From the NCBI RefSeq assembly GCF_031801495.1, contig NZ_JAOEGC010000002.1:1054001-1118000 (forward strand): 64,000 nt of DNA, read 5' to 3'. This DNA comes from Agrobacterium tumefaciens_K. Its GTDB lineage: Bacteria > Pseudomonadota > Alphaproteobacteria > Rhizobiales > Rhizobiaceae. A program made the position numbers and the translations under genes. Every line of letters begins with the position of its first letter. Position 1 is the stretch's first letter. Of the stretch, positions 17,557-26,435 are shown piece by piece. The notes beneath the pieces are model-generated. The model was not told the origin of the DNA. It saw only the letters and a list, made by a program, of their open reading frames with translations, and did not search any database.

Positions 17557-18099
17557 ATGCCACGTTCTATCCTTTCCATGGAGGTCGCCGACCTCTCGAG
17601 TTTCGCAAAATCCGTCCGGGAGCAGATCGGCAGGCTGGACCGCAAGCCCACCCATCTGGAGATGCTCAACCTTTTGAGCCGTGCTGGCGGGTTTCGTAAT
17701 TTTCAGCATTTTCGTGCATCACGTGCCGATGCAGCGCCTGGAGAGCCTGTCGCTGGGGATGCTTTTCCTGCGCCCGATGAGGGTAGGGTGTTGAAGTCTG
17801 CTCGGCTCTTCGACAGTGAGTGCCGGCTTGTTCAATGGCCTGCCAGGCGATCGCAGCAGGAACTGTGCCTCTGGTATCTGTGGTCGAGGATTCCCGCCGG
17901 GCGCAGCTTTTCGGAACGGGAGTTCAGCAGCATTCTGAACGAACTTCACCTGTTCGGCGATGCCGCGATGCTGAGGCGGGACATGTTCGGTCTTGGACTT
18001 GTCCGCCGTAATCGTGATGGCAGCGACTATCAGAGCATCGAGCGCAAGCCGCCGCCGGAACTGCCGTTGTTACTACGGGCTGTCAGCGCATTGAAATAG
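17557..18099 (+). CDS. DUF2087 domain protein
   Basis: A 180-residue protein. The N-terminal third (LSSFAKSVREQIGRLDRKPT, HLEMLNLLSRAGGFRNFQHF) resembles a short helical domain often found with DUF2087. The C-terminal part (RSFSEREFSSILNELHLFGD, RRDMFGLGLVRRNRDGSDYQ) is the DUF2087 winged-helix-like domain. The combination suggests nucleic-acid binding or regulation; the function is unknown. It is convergent with the nucleotidase gene and separated from it by a stem-loop. Confidence 0.72.
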   Translation: MPRSILSMEVADLSSFAKSVREQIGRLDRKPTHLEMLNLLSRAGGFRNFQHFRASRADAAPGEPVAGDAFPAPDEGRVLKSARLFDSECRLVQWPARRSQQELCLWYLWSRIPAGRSFSEREFSSILNELHLFGDAAMLRRDMFGLGLVRRNRDGSDYQSIERKPPPELPLLLRAVSALK

Positions 18100-18108
18100 G
18101 CGGGCAAG

Positions 18109-18134
18109 CCTCCCGACGACATGACGCCGGGAGG
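18109..18134. terminator. Stem-loop between convergent DUF2087 and cpdB genes
   Basis: CCTCCCG at 18109-18115 pairs with CGGGAGG at 18128-18134; short T-rich tail TTGTTCG on the plus strand. Confidence 0.5.
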
Positions 18135-18144
18135 TTGTTCGTTA

Positions 18145-20133
18145 TCAGAGTATAAGCCGGAATTTGGCGAAGCCGTCCGCGCCGTCGCCAGCTTCCTCGA
18201 TCTTCGCGCCTTTGACATCCTTGGCGTATTGCCGCCCCTTAGGGCCGGTTTCGAAGATGGCGGTGGTGTTGGCGACCGGCGCGAACGACCAGTTCGCATC
18301 CGCCGAAGGATTGATCGTACCCTGCTCGATGATGTAGCGGACGATAACGTCGCGGTTGGTATCCGGGGCGACGAAGATGATCTTGTCCGTACCGATTTCC
18401 GGGAACTTGCCGCCACCGCTGGCGCGGTAGTTATTGGTCGCAACCACGAATTTCTGCTCCGGATCGATCGGCTTACCTTCGAACTGGAGATTGACGATGC
18501 GGTTGCTGTCCGGGTTGACCGCCTTCCCATCCTTGTCGAACTTTGCCGGTTTCGACAGGTCGATCTGGTAGGTCACGCCATCGATGACGTCGTAATTGTA
18601 GGACGGGAAATCCGGATTGAGCAGCGGTGCATCCTTGGCACCCGCTTCGACGGTGTTGAACATGCCAGCCGACATTTCCAGCCAGCCCTTCACCTGCGCG
18701 CCGGTTACCAGAACCGCCTGCACGGTGTTCGGGTAGAGGTAGAGGTCGGCGACGTTCTTGATGGCGATGTCACCGGTCGGTACGTCGGTGTAGTACTCGG
18801 AGCCACCACGTCCGCCCGCCTTGAACGGAGCTGCTGCGGAAAGCACGGGCAGATCCTTGTATTGCCCTTCCTTCAGCATATCCTTGATGTACCAGATCTG
18901 GGCGTTGGAAACGATCTGAACCGAAGGATCGTCCGCCACCAGTGCAAAATAGGAGTAGAGCGGCGCCGACGTCTTGCCGACCGGGCGGCGGACATAGGCA
19001 AGCGTCGCTTCATGCTCGGTTTTGGCAGCGGCAATCACCTCCGGCTTGTCTTTCACGTCGGCGACGATCTTACGATTGTCGTCACGGTGATAGATCGGGC
19101 GCGCTTCGGAGGTGAAATCGACGATCTTCCAGCTCTTGCCATCCTTCTCAAGCAGCAGGTCGATCAGGCCCATATGAGAGCCCCAGAAACCGCCCATCAC
19201 GGCAGGCTTGCCCATCAGGGTGCCTTTCACCCCATCAACGCCTGCAATGCCGTCCCATGTTTTCGGTCCGGGGAACACCAGATGCTGGTGGCCGGTGAAA
19301 ATGGCATCGATGCCCTCGACGCCAGCCAGGTAGAGCGAGGCATTTTCCATACGGTCGCTCTGGCCCTTGCCGTCGATGCCTGAGTGGGAGAGCGCGATGA
19401 TGACATCCGCCCCCTGTTCCTTCATGACCGGAACCCACGCCTTCGCCGCCTCGACGATATCGCGTGTCTGCGCCTTGCCCTCGAGGTTCTTGGAGTCCCA
19501 CATCATGATCTGCGGTGGCACGAAGCCGATGATGCCGATCTTGATCGGGCTCGTTGCACCGGATCCGTCCTTGATCTGCTTGTCCATGATGACGAACGGC
19601 TTGAAGAACAGGTCGTCCTGTTTGGGATCTGAGGCGAGCTGGCCCTTCGTCACGTTTGCGCAGACGAAGGGGAAATTGGCGCCCGCCAGCGTGTTCGACA
19701 TATAGTCGAGCCCGTAGTTGAACTCATGGTTGCCAAGCGTACCGCAGTCGTAACCGAGGACGTTCATGGCGTTGATGACCGGATGTTTGTCACCAGCCTT
19801 CATGCCGCGCTCGTAGGCGATGTAGTCGCCGAGCGGATTGCCCTGAAGGAAGTCGCCGTTATCCACCAGCATCGAGTTTCCGGCTTCTGCGCGGATACTG
19901 TCGATGATCGACGCGGTGCGCGCGAGGCCCATCGTGTCGTTGGGCTTGTCGGCATAATAGTCATAGGGGAAGACGTGAACATGGATGTCCGTCGTTTCCA
20001 TGATGCGCAGATGCGCCTGATTGCCTGAGGCGCGCGCCGCGAAGGGGTGCAGCACGACCAGTGCGGAGGAGGCTGCGATGCCCCCGAGCAGCGAGCGTCT
20101 GGTGATTGGATGGAGGGCAAGGTGCGACGACAT
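18145..20133 (-). CDS. cpdB: Periplasmic 2',3'-cyclic-nucleotide 2'-phosphodiesterase / 3'-nucleotidase
   Basis: A 662-residue 5'-nucleotidase-family enzyme. A twin-arginine-type signal (TRRSLLGGIAASSALVVL) directs it to the periplasm. The metallophosphatase motifs follow: TTDIHVHVFPYDY, VDNGDFLQGNPLGDY, TLGNHEFNYG and the later FTGHQHLVFPG. The C-terminal half is the nucleotide-binding domain (about residues 370-640). It salvages nucleotides and phosphate. ATG at 20133 is favoured because it puts the RR signal near the N-terminus; an in-frame ATG at 20166 would add 11 residues. Confidence 0.92.
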   Translation of the reverse strand: MSSHLALHPITRRSLLGGIAASSALVVLHPFAARASGNQAHLRIMETTDIHVHVFPYDYYADKPNDTMGLARTASIIDSIRAEAGNSMLVDNGDFLQGNPLGDYIAYERGMKAGDKHPVINAMNVLGYDCGTLGNHEFNYGLDYMSNTLAGANFPFVCANVTKGQLASDPKQDDLFFKPFVIMDKQIKDGSGATSPIKIGIIGFVPPQIMMWDSKNLEGKAQTRDIVEAAKAWVPVMKEQGADVIIALSHSGIDGKGQSDRMENASLYLAGVEGIDAIFTGHQHLVFPGPKTWDGIAGVDGVKGTLMGKPAVMGGFWGSHMGLIDLLLEKDGKSWKIVDFTSEARPIYHRDDNRKIVADVKDKPEVIAAAKTEHEATLAYVRRPVGKTSAPLYSYFALVADDPSVQIVSNAQIWYIKDMLKEGQYKDLPVLSAAAPFKAGGRGGSEYYTDVPTGDIAIKNVADLYLYPNTVQAVLVTGAQVKGWLEMSAGMFNTVEAGAKDAPLLNPDFPSYNYDVIDGVTYQIDLSKPAKFDKDGKAVNPDSNRIVNLQFEGKPIDPEQKFVVATNNYRASGGGKFPEIGTDKIIFVAPDTNRDVIVRYIIEQGTINPSADANWSFAPVANTTAIFETGPKGRQYAKDVKGAKIEEAGDGADGFAKFRLIL

Positions 20134-20340
20134 GGGAACTCCTTCAGTGGAAGCGTGCATTGTCATGAAAATGACAACCTAGAAGCAATCGCAGAGGAGT
20201 CCATCACCAAAATGACAGGGCGGTGACAGTTGGTGGTTTTTTCAACCGTTTGATAAATTTTTTCTCGATTGGCCTTGGATTTTGCGGACCAGCGATGAGG
20301 ATCGACATATTTGCGACACTACGGACGCACGACTGCCGGT

Positions 20341-20376
20341 CGTCCCGTTACGGGCCGGAAACGGGACGATTTTTTG
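20341..20376 (+). terminator. Orphan plus-strand Rho-independent terminator
   Basis: CGTCCCGTT (20341-20349) pairs with AACGGGACG (20360-20368), followed by ATTTTTTG. No convincing plus-strand gene ends here: the neighbouring cpdB and PilZ genes are on the minus strand. It may terminate a small RNA transcribed from within 20170-20340. Confidence 0.6.
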
Positions 20377-20396
20377 CGCTTGTCTGCCTGACATTC

Positions 20397-20732
20397 CTAG
20401 CGGGCCAGGGTCGGTTTGACCTCTTCGTGGAAGAAACGGAAGTACGAGGAAAGCTGTGCCAGCGTGTTGGTCGAAAGTTTCAGCTGAAGCCCCAGACGGT
20501 TCATGTGCTGCCATTGAACGATGCCCTCGATATAACCGAGGTCTTCGCTCTCGACTTTCACCCGGCTACCCTTTTGGGCTGAGAACGCGCCCTCCAGTTC
20601 CAGCGCCATGCCGGTTTCCGAAAGATCGATCACGCGTGCCTTGATCGAATGATTGACATAGCGCACCGTAGCATAGATCCGTGTTCTGCTACGCTGCGCG
20701 CCACGCGTCGGCATGTTGAGGTTGTTCGCCAT
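20397..20732 (-). CDS. PilZ domain protein
   Basis: A 111-residue single-domain PilZ protein. The c-di-GMP-binding motifs are present: an RxxxR-type basic stretch near the N-terminus (RGAQRSRTRIYATVRY) and DLSETGMALELEG for the D/NxSxxG motif. It probably acts as a cyclic di-GMP receptor; the partner is unknown. ATG 20732 (MANNLNMP) is preferred to the upstream in-frame start at 20747, though both are possible. Confidence 0.82.
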   Translation of the reverse strand: MANNLNMPTRGAQRSRTRIYATVRYVNHSIKARVIDLSETGMALELEGAFSAQKGSRVKVESEDLGYIEGIVQWQHMNRLGLQLKLSTNTLAQLSSYFRFFHEEVKPTLAR

Positions 20733-20829
20733 TTTCTGCTCACGCAATTGTTGTCGATTGTCCTAAGCTGGCACACAAAGCTTGAACCCCGTTTAGCACT
20801 ATCCTTAAAATTGCAGTGAATTCGCGAAT

Positions 20830-21297
20830 TCACGCGGCGTCGATGCGGCACTGGTAGCAGTTGTTGCGGGCGGAACGGACGTGCACATAGGCCACGTCGT
20901 CGCGCTGCAGAAGCTCGCTTGCACGCGAGACGATATTGCCCGTCGTAGTCACGGCACCGGTACCGTAGACGATGCGCTCGTCCTTGCCATATCCGCGAAC
21001 GATGTAGTCCGGACTGTCGAGCATGGGCGGCAGGGCATCCGTTTCGGGGTAACGCGTGCAGGCATCCGCATGTAAAAACACCGGCCCGGTTTCCGCGTAG
21101 GGCTGAAGCGATGTGAAAGGCCTGTAGGCGAGGATCAGCATGCTGTCACCTTCGCCGATCTGGCCGAGGCAATGGCGGCAGGGCATTCCGCCAGGCGACA
21201 CAACTCTTTCCGGGGCGTTGCCGTAGGCATCGCGCTCCCCATGCCGAAAAGCGGCGGCTTCTTGTTCTGACATGGCGGTGAAAACGACGTCGGTCAT
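20830..21297 (-). CDS. DUF1203 domain protein
   Basis: A 155-residue protein of the DUF1203 family, common in Rhizobiales and actinobacteria. It contains a CxxC motif (GMPCRHCLGQIGEGD) near residue 40 and another CxxC close to the C-terminus (NNCYQCRIDAA), which may bind a metal. The function is unknown. ATG 21297 begins the conserved domain; a longer frame to 21423 lacks any recognisable sequence. Confidence 0.82.
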   Translation of the reverse strand: MTDVVFTAMSEQEAAAFRHGERDAYGNAPERVVSPGGMPCRHCLGQIGEGDSMLILAYRPFTSLQPYAETGPVFLHADACTRYPETDALPPMLDSPDYIVRGYGKDERIVYGTGAVTTTGNIVSRASELLQRDDVAYVHVRSARNNCYQCRIDAA

Positions 21298-21455
21298 TAT
21301 GGGCTCCTGTGCGTTAGGCGTTGCTACTTTGTCGCTATCGTCCCGAAACGAGCCACTATCCACCCGATTCTTGCGAGGGGACGCAACCACCCCATTGCGA
21401 GATGCGTTGGCTTGGGGAATCACTTGTGCTTCTCGATTCCGGAAGGTCTGATTTC

Positions 21456-22343
21456 ATGTTCCGTCGTTTTCTGGTTGCCGTGCCGATGGCATTCGTCTCG
21501 CTGACGGCTCCGATGCAGGCGCAGGCGCAATTCGCGTCCGGCCTGGATGGCCTGTCTGACGACCAGCTCCAGCAGGCCGTCAACTTCGTCATCGGAAACG
21601 CGATCTTCTCGCTCTATCATGAGAGCGCCAGGATGCTGATTTCCGATTTTGGCGCGGCGGTTACACAGAGCACGCAGGAGCCCGCTGACCAGCTGGCCGG
21701 AACGATGATCCTCCAGGCAAATGAGGAATGGCTCGATACGGCGCTCGTGAATGCGACGGACAGCTGGTATCTGGCCCGTGAAGCGGAAACGCTGCCCTTG
21801 CACGATCAACCCGTCCATTCCGCCCTCGTGCCGAACAAGTCACGCGACCGTGACATGGCCTGCCTGATGGTCGGTCGCGACAAGGACGGTTACGGTGATC
21901 TCGCTGCCATGATGGGGCTTGAAGGCGACGAATTCGAAAAATGCGAGGCTTCCTATCCCTCAGTTGCTTCTGCGTGGGAAAATTTCCTTCGCGGATATCA
22001 GGCAGAGAAGCCGGTCGGCAAATTCACGATCAGCTATCAGCCTGCGCGTGATCCGGCGCTGGAATCCTATGCGATCATGATCCGGGAATCGAAGGTTCTC
22101 GATCTCATCAGCCGCGGTTTTGGCAATTACGCCTTGAATGGCGACGTCAAGCTGACGGCAAAATCCTGCGGGCGACCGGATGTCTACTGGTCGGCGGAAA
22201 ATCGGGAGATCACCTATTGCTATGAACTTGGAAAGTTCCAGGCCGAACTGATCTCCGCTCACCTTTCCGAGGTTGGAAGCGAGAAGGAAAGCGAAACCGG
22301 ACAGGAAATCCCGACAGCCGTGAATCTGGGACAGGAATTGTAA
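21456..22343 (+). CDS. Secreted DUF4344-type protein with a degenerate metallopeptidase site
   Basis: A 295-residue exported protein: signal peptide at residues 1-25 with cleavage after MQAQA. The body resembles the DUF4344 putative metallopeptidase family (LQQAVNFVIGNAIFSLYHES, TQEPADQLAGTMILQANE, SCGRPDVYWSAENREITYCYE). Where family members typically show HExxH, this protein has H55-E56-S57-A58-R59, so the third residue of the zinc motif is arginine. It is probably not an active peptidase unless another ligand compensates. ATG 21456 is chosen because the signal peptide starts there. Confidence 0.72.
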   Translation: MFRRFLVAVPMAFVSLTAPMQAQAQFASGLDGLSDDQLQQAVNFVIGNAIFSLYHESARMLISDFGAAVTQSTQEPADQLAGTMILQANEEWLDTALVNATDSWYLAREAETLPLHDQPVHSALVPNKSRDRDMACLMVGRDKDGYGDLAAMMGLEGDEFEKCEASYPSVASAWENFLRGYQAEKPVGKFTISYQPARDPALESYAIMIRESKVLDLISRGFGNYALNGDVKLTAKSCGRPDVYWSAENREITYCYELGKFQAELISAHLSEVGSEKESETGQEIPTAVNLGQEL

Positions 22344-22391
22344 CCGTACCAAACTCTGCTACCTTTTTATTGAGATCATGAGGAGGAGCAG

Positions 22392-23039
22392 ATGTCTCGG
22401 CTGATTGTTCGCAGTTTTTCCATCTCGCTGGACGGGTACGGCGCAGGCCCGGAACAAAGCCTTGAAAGTCCCCTCGGCGTAAACGGCGAAACACTCCATA
22501 ACTGGGCTTTCAGCACCCGGACATTTCGAAAGATGTTCGGTCAGGATGGCGGTTCAACCGGCATAGACGATGAATTTGCGGCTGGCGGTTTCGAGAATAT
22601 CGGCGCGTGGATATTGGGGCGAAACATGTTCGGCCCCGTCCGCGGTCCATGGCCGGACGAAGACTGGAAGGGCTGGTGGGGTGAAGAGCCGCCTTATCAT
22701 GTCCCGGTCTTCGTTCTGACGAACCATCCTCGTGCGTCTTTCGACATGAAGGGCGGCACGACGTTTCATTTCATCACCCATGGTATCGACGAGGCACTCG
22801 ACGCGGCCAAGGCCGCGGCAGGTGGTAAAGATGTCAGATTGGGTGGCGGTGTGTCGACAATACGCCAGTATATGCAGGCGCAGCTGATCGATGACCTGCA
22901 TCTCGCGCAGTCACCGGTGTTTCTGGGCAAGGGTGAGAACCTGTTCGCAGGACTCGATCTTCCCGCGCTCGGGTATCAGTGCCGTGAGACGGTGCGCGGC
23001 GAAAACGCCACGCACCTGATGGTCAGGAAAGCCGTATAG
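22392..23039 (+). CDS. Dihydrofolate-reductase-like (RibD C-terminal) family protein
   Basis: A 215-residue protein of the RibD C-terminal/dihydrofolate reductase superfamily, which binds NADPH. Visible signatures are an N-terminal strand with SFSISLDGYGAGPEQS, GAWILGRNMFGP, and the nucleotide-binding KDVRLGGGVSTIRQYMQA. Such stand-alone proteins are widespread and few have known substrates. AGGAGG precedes ATG 22392. It is not the riboflavin RibD itself because the deaminase half is absent. Confidence 0.85.
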   Translation: MSRLIVRSFSISLDGYGAGPEQSLESPLGVNGETLHNWAFSTRTFRKMFGQDGGSTGIDDEFAAGGFENIGAWILGRNMFGPVRGPWPDEDWKGWWGEEPPYHVPVFVLTNHPRASFDMKGGTTFHFITHGIDEALDAAKAAAGGKDVRLGGGVSTIRQYMQAQLIDDLHLAQSPVFLGKGENLFAGLDLPALGYQCRETVRGENATHLMVRKAV

Positions 23040-23088
23040 GGCATTATGCCCGTACCGTTGGTGTGCCCAAGCTGGGCCAGCGCCTCGT

Positions 23089-24510
23089 TCAGCTCTTTCT
23101 CGATATTTCAAGAAGTTCGGTTTCGGTCAGTGGCTCGACCCAGGCTTCATAGGTTCCAACCGGCGAGAAGCCCATCATCTGGTACAGTTGCAGGGCGCGC
23201 GGATGATCGAGTGTATTTGTCGTGACCGTCACGCGCTTCGGGTTGTCCTGCCATGCGGCATACAGTGCTTGCAGCAGGAACCACTTGCCGACACCAGCGC
23301 CGATCGCCTCTTCCAGAAGACCGAAATAGGAAAGTTCGGTCACATCCTCGTCGACCTTGTGCAGCTCGAAGAAACCGGCGGGCGCACCGTTCATGTAAAG
23401 CACGGTCACGCTGTTGGCCGGATCCCGCAGGACGGCGGAAAGGGCAGCATCGCTCATACGCATGCGCTTTTGCCAGTGCCAGCGCTTGCCGACCCGCCAG
23501 TACAGATAGCGGTAGAAGTGCAGGGGAATGTTGTTGACGCGCATCAACGCCGTCTGGATGTTGACCGGGATCGGCAGGCTCACCTTCGGCGGCGCTGTCA
23601 TTTCCAGCTGCGTCACATGCGCTTTCAGTGGGCCGTGCGACACGGTCGGTACGGCGTCGGCGGCCCCGGTCACGATTGGCGTATCCTGAAGCCCGCCCCA
23701 TTCCGACCATGAGCCGTCATAGAGCGAGTTGTCCGAATGGCCGAGCGACTCGAGAGCGAGCGTGATGACCGCCGCGGTCACGCCGGAGCCGCAGCTCGTG
23801 ACAACCGGCTTCGACAGGTCGATACCGGCATCACCGATCATCTTGCGAAGGGTGGCAAGATCCTTGAAGTGTCCGTTCTCGGAAAAGGCTGTGGCAGGCA
23901 GGCTGCGCGCACCCGGCATATGGCCGGAGCGCATACCGGCGCGTGGTTCGGCCTCATCGCCGGTAAAGCGGCCCGCGCCGCGTGCATCGGCGATCTGCTT
24001 CTCACCGCTGTCGACGATACTGCGCATGGTGGACAGAGACGTTACGCGGGTTTCATCGAAATGCGGTGTGAAGGTTGCGGCCGCAATCTCGGGCGTCCCC
24101 GTTTCAAGCGGACGACCTTCGCGCTTCCAGCCATCCAGACCGCCATCGAGGACGTAGGCTTGCCGTACGCCCATGACACGCAGCATCCACCACACGCGCG
24201 GCGCGGAAAAAAATCCGGGTCCATCGTAAACAACGATGGTGTCATGCTCGCTCAGGCCCAGCTCGCCAGCCTGTTCGGCAAAAAATTCCGGCGAGGGCAG
24301 GGAGTGCGGCAGGCCGGTGGTGTGGTCGGCGATCTTGTCCTGATCGAAGAACACGGCACCCGGCAGATGCCCGGCGACGAATTCCTCCGCTCCGTTACGC
24401 TTATGCGCAGGCAGATACCAGGAAGCGTCAACGATGCGGAAACCCGGCGTGCCGAGCTGTGCCTCTACCCAATCCGCAGAGACGACGAAGCGGCTTTTGT
24501 CCGTATTCAC
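23089..24510 (-). CDS. sseA: 3-mercaptopyruvate sulfurtransferase fused to a GNAT acetyltransferase
   Basis: A 473-residue protein from GTG 24510 with a good AGGAGA upstream. Residues 1-285 carry two rhodanese domains; the catalytic Cys240 sits in CGSGVTA, the loop of mercaptopyruvate-type enzymes, followed by SLYDGSWSEWG. Residues of about 300-473 form a GNAT domain (FFELHKVDEDVTELSYFGL, EEAIGAGVGKWFLLQALYAA, ALQLYQMMGFSPVG). The frame is continuous with no stop between them. Sulfurtransferases are normally about 280 residues, so this is a genuine fusion or a lost stop codon. It is the last gene of a minus-strand run cysK-alaX-sseA. Confidence 0.85.
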   Translation of the reverse strand: MNTDKSRFVVSADWVEAQLGTPGFRIVDASWYLPAHKRNGAEEFVAGHLPGAVFFDQDKIADHTTGLPHSLPSPEFFAEQAGELGLSEHDTIVVYDGPGFFSAPRVWWMLRVMGVRQAYVLDGGLDGWKREGRPLETGTPEIAAATFTPHFDETRVTSLSTMRSIVDSGEKQIADARGAGRFTGDEAEPRAGMRSGHMPGARSLPATAFSENGHFKDLATLRKMIGDAGIDLSKPVVTSCGSGVTAAVITLALESLGHSDNSLYDGSWSEWGGLQDTPIVTGAADAVPTVSHGPLKAHVTQLEMTAPPKVSLPIPVNIQTALMRVNNIPLHFYRYLYWRVGKRWHWQKRMRMSDAALSAVLRDPANSVTVLYMNGAPAGFFELHKVDEDVTELSYFGLLEEAIGAGVGKWFLLQALYAAWQDNPKRVTVTTNTLDHPRALQLYQMMGFSPVGTYEAWVEPLTETELLEISRKS

Positions 24511-24526
24511 GATAATTCTCCTGACA

Positions 24527-25264
24527 TCAGGCCATAGTCGCAGGCGTACCGAAGCGAATGCGGAAACGCCTGTTCTCCTTGCCCTTCTTTTCGATCTTGG
24601 CGATGTGGATATCGCCGACTTCCTGTGTTTCCGAAACATGCGTGCCGCCGCAGGGCTGGCTGTCGATGCTGGATGCTTCGCCGATGCAGACAAGGCTTAC
24701 ACGGCCGAGGCCAACGGGCGGGCGCACGTTTTTGGATTTGACGATGCCGGGATTGGCCAGAAGCTCCTCATCGGTGATCCACTGCAGGAACACCGGGTGA
24801 TTGGCCTTAACCAGCTCCATCAGCTTGGCCGTTACATCGTCCTTGTCAATCGTTTCCGACATGTCGAAATCGACGCGCGACTCGTCCTCACCGACGGCGG
24901 CGCCGGTGATGGGCCACTGGCAGACGACGGACAGCAGATGGCAGGCGGTGTGCATGCGCATCAGCTTGTAGCGGCGCGGCCAGTCCACATGCAGCGTGAG
25001 TTTTTCGCCGACAGCGGGCGACGCCTGGCCATCCAGCGGCACATGGATGATGACGTTCTTGTCCGCTCCGTGTTTGGTGACACCCAGCTCGATCTTCGAG
25101 CCATCGGCGCGTTCAAGAACGCCGGTGTCGCCGGGCTGGCCGCCCGACGTGGCGTAAAAGCATGTCTGGTCTAGTTCTATGCCGCCATCTTCATGCACCA
25201 CCGTAACGATCGCTTCTGCAGTTGAAAGATAGAAATCGTCACGAAACAGGGCATTCACAGGCAT
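24527..25264 (-). CDS. Alanyl-tRNA editing protein (AlaX type)
   Basis: A 245-residue free-standing editing protein that hydrolyses mischarged Ser- or Gly-tRNA(Ala). Zinc ligands are visible as HTACH (HxxxH, near residue 104) and CGGTH (near 205). The N-terminal AlaRS-like beta domain contains the conserved FYATSGGQPGDTG. It lies 12 bases after cysK and 16 bases before the sulfurtransferase gene on the same strand, so the three are probably one operon. Confidence 0.92.
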   Translation of the reverse strand: MPVNALFRDDFYLSTAEAIVTVVHEDGGIELDQTCFYATSGGQPGDTGVLERADGSKIELGVTKHGADKNVIIHVPLDGQASPAVGEKLTLHVDWPRRYKLMRMHTACHLLSVVCQWPITGAAVGEDESRVDFDMSETIDKDDVTAKLMELVKANHPVFLQWITDEELLANPGIVKSKNVRPPVGLGRVSLVCIGEASSIDSQPCGGTHVSETQEVGDIHIAKIEKKGKENRRFRIRFGTPATMA

Positions 25265-25276
25265 CTCGGCAAGTCC

Positions 25277-26314
25277 TCAAACGGTTTCATACGGAACCGC
25301 TATATCGACCTTCTCCGTCAGCCAGCCCGGAAGGGGAAGCCCCTTGGAGCGCAGGAAATCCGGATTGAAGAGCTTCGACTGGTAGCGGTTGCCGTAGTCG
25401 CAAAGAATGGTCACGATTGTATGCCCCGGACCGAGTTCGCGGGCAAGGCGAATTGCACCGGCGATGTTGATGCCGCTGGAGCCACCAAGGCACAGGCCTT
25501 CCTTCGTCACCAGATCGAACACGACCGGCAAAGCTTCCGCATCTGGAATACGATAGGAAAAGTCCGGGCGGAAACCTTCGAGGTTCGCCGTGATGCGCCC
25601 CTGACCGATACCTTCTGTGATGGACGAGCCTTCTGATTTCAGCGCGCCATTCGTGTAATATTCGTAGAGGGCGGCGCCGTCCGGATCGGCAAGGCCGATC
25701 TTGATATCGGGATTGAAGTCGCGAAGACCATCCGCTACGCCCGCGAGCGTGCCGCCGGAACCGACCGCGCAGATGAAGCCATCCACCTTGCCATCCGTCT
25801 GGTCCCAGATCTCGGGTGCAGTCGTCTCGATGTGCGCCTGTCGGTTGGCGATGTTGTCGAACTGGTTGGCCCAGATCGCGCCGTTGGGATCGGTCGCCGC
25901 AAGCTGCTTCGCAAGACGCCCGGAAACCTTCACGTAGTTGTTCGGATTGGAATAAGGAACGGCCGGAACTTCGACCAGCTTGGCGCCGAGCAGTTTCAGC
26001 GCGTCCTTCTTTTCCTGGCTCTGGGTTTCAGGGATGACGATGACCGTCCTGTATCCGAGGGCGTTGGCCACCAGTGCCAGACCGATACCGGTGTTGCCCG
26101 CCGTTCCCTCGACGATCGTCCCGCCCGGCCGCAATTGCCCACGGCGCTCCGCGTCACGGATGATGTAGAGCGCGGCGCGATCCTTCACCGACTGTCCGGG
26201 ATTGAGAAACTCTGCCTTGCCGAGAATTTCGCAGCCCGTCGCTTCGGACGCGGCCTTGAGACGGATGAGCGGCGTGTTGCCGATGGCGGTGAGCGCAGAG
26301 GAATGAATGGTCAT
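25277..26314 (-). CDS. cysK: Cysteine synthase (O-acetylserine sulfhydrylase)
   Basis: A 345-residue PLP enzyme making cysteine from O-acetylserine and sulfide. The PLP lysine is K44 in LNPGQSVKDRAALYI, the substrate loop is EGTAGNTGIGLALVA and the phosphate loop is CAVGSGGTLAGVADG. It belongs to the longer cysteine-synthase-like subgroup (about 345 residues with a C-terminal extension ending VAPY-like), often annotated cysK2; a cystathionine beta-synthase-like role cannot be excluded. It heads the cysK-alaX-sseA run. Confidence 0.9.
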   Translation of the reverse strand: MTIHSSALTAIGNTPLIRLKAASEATGCEILGKAEFLNPGQSVKDRAALYIIRDAERRGQLRPGGTIVEGTAGNTGIGLALVANALGYRTVIVIPETQSQEKKDALKLLGAKLVEVPAVPYSNPNNYVKVSGRLAKQLAATDPNGAIWANQFDNIANRQAHIETTAPEIWDQTDGKVDGFICAVGSGGTLAGVADGLRDFNPDIKIGLADPDGAALYEYYTNGALKSEGSSITEGIGQGRITANLEGFRPDFSYRIPDAEALPVVFDLVTKEGLCLGGSSGINIAGAIRLARELGPGHTIVTILCDYGNRYQSKLFNPDFLRSKGLPLPGWLTEKVDIAVPYETV

Positions 26315-26435
26315 GGCGAGCCTTCTTGTCTGAGCGGAAACTAGGAGCCGTTATGTCCCGTTACAACCGCATCGTGACAAGAAATTATCTTCCCGGCTTT
26401 GCATTCGCCACGCAAAATTTTGCCGATCCCCGTTT

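Noticed and set aside
18121..19383. 420-residue open frame opposite cpdB
   Set aside because: Antisense shadow; Arg/Asp-rich composition without any motif.
20223..20582. 119-residue plus-strand frame ending inside the PilZ gene
   Set aside because: It crosses the orphan terminator and overlaps the PilZ gene antisense; not coding.
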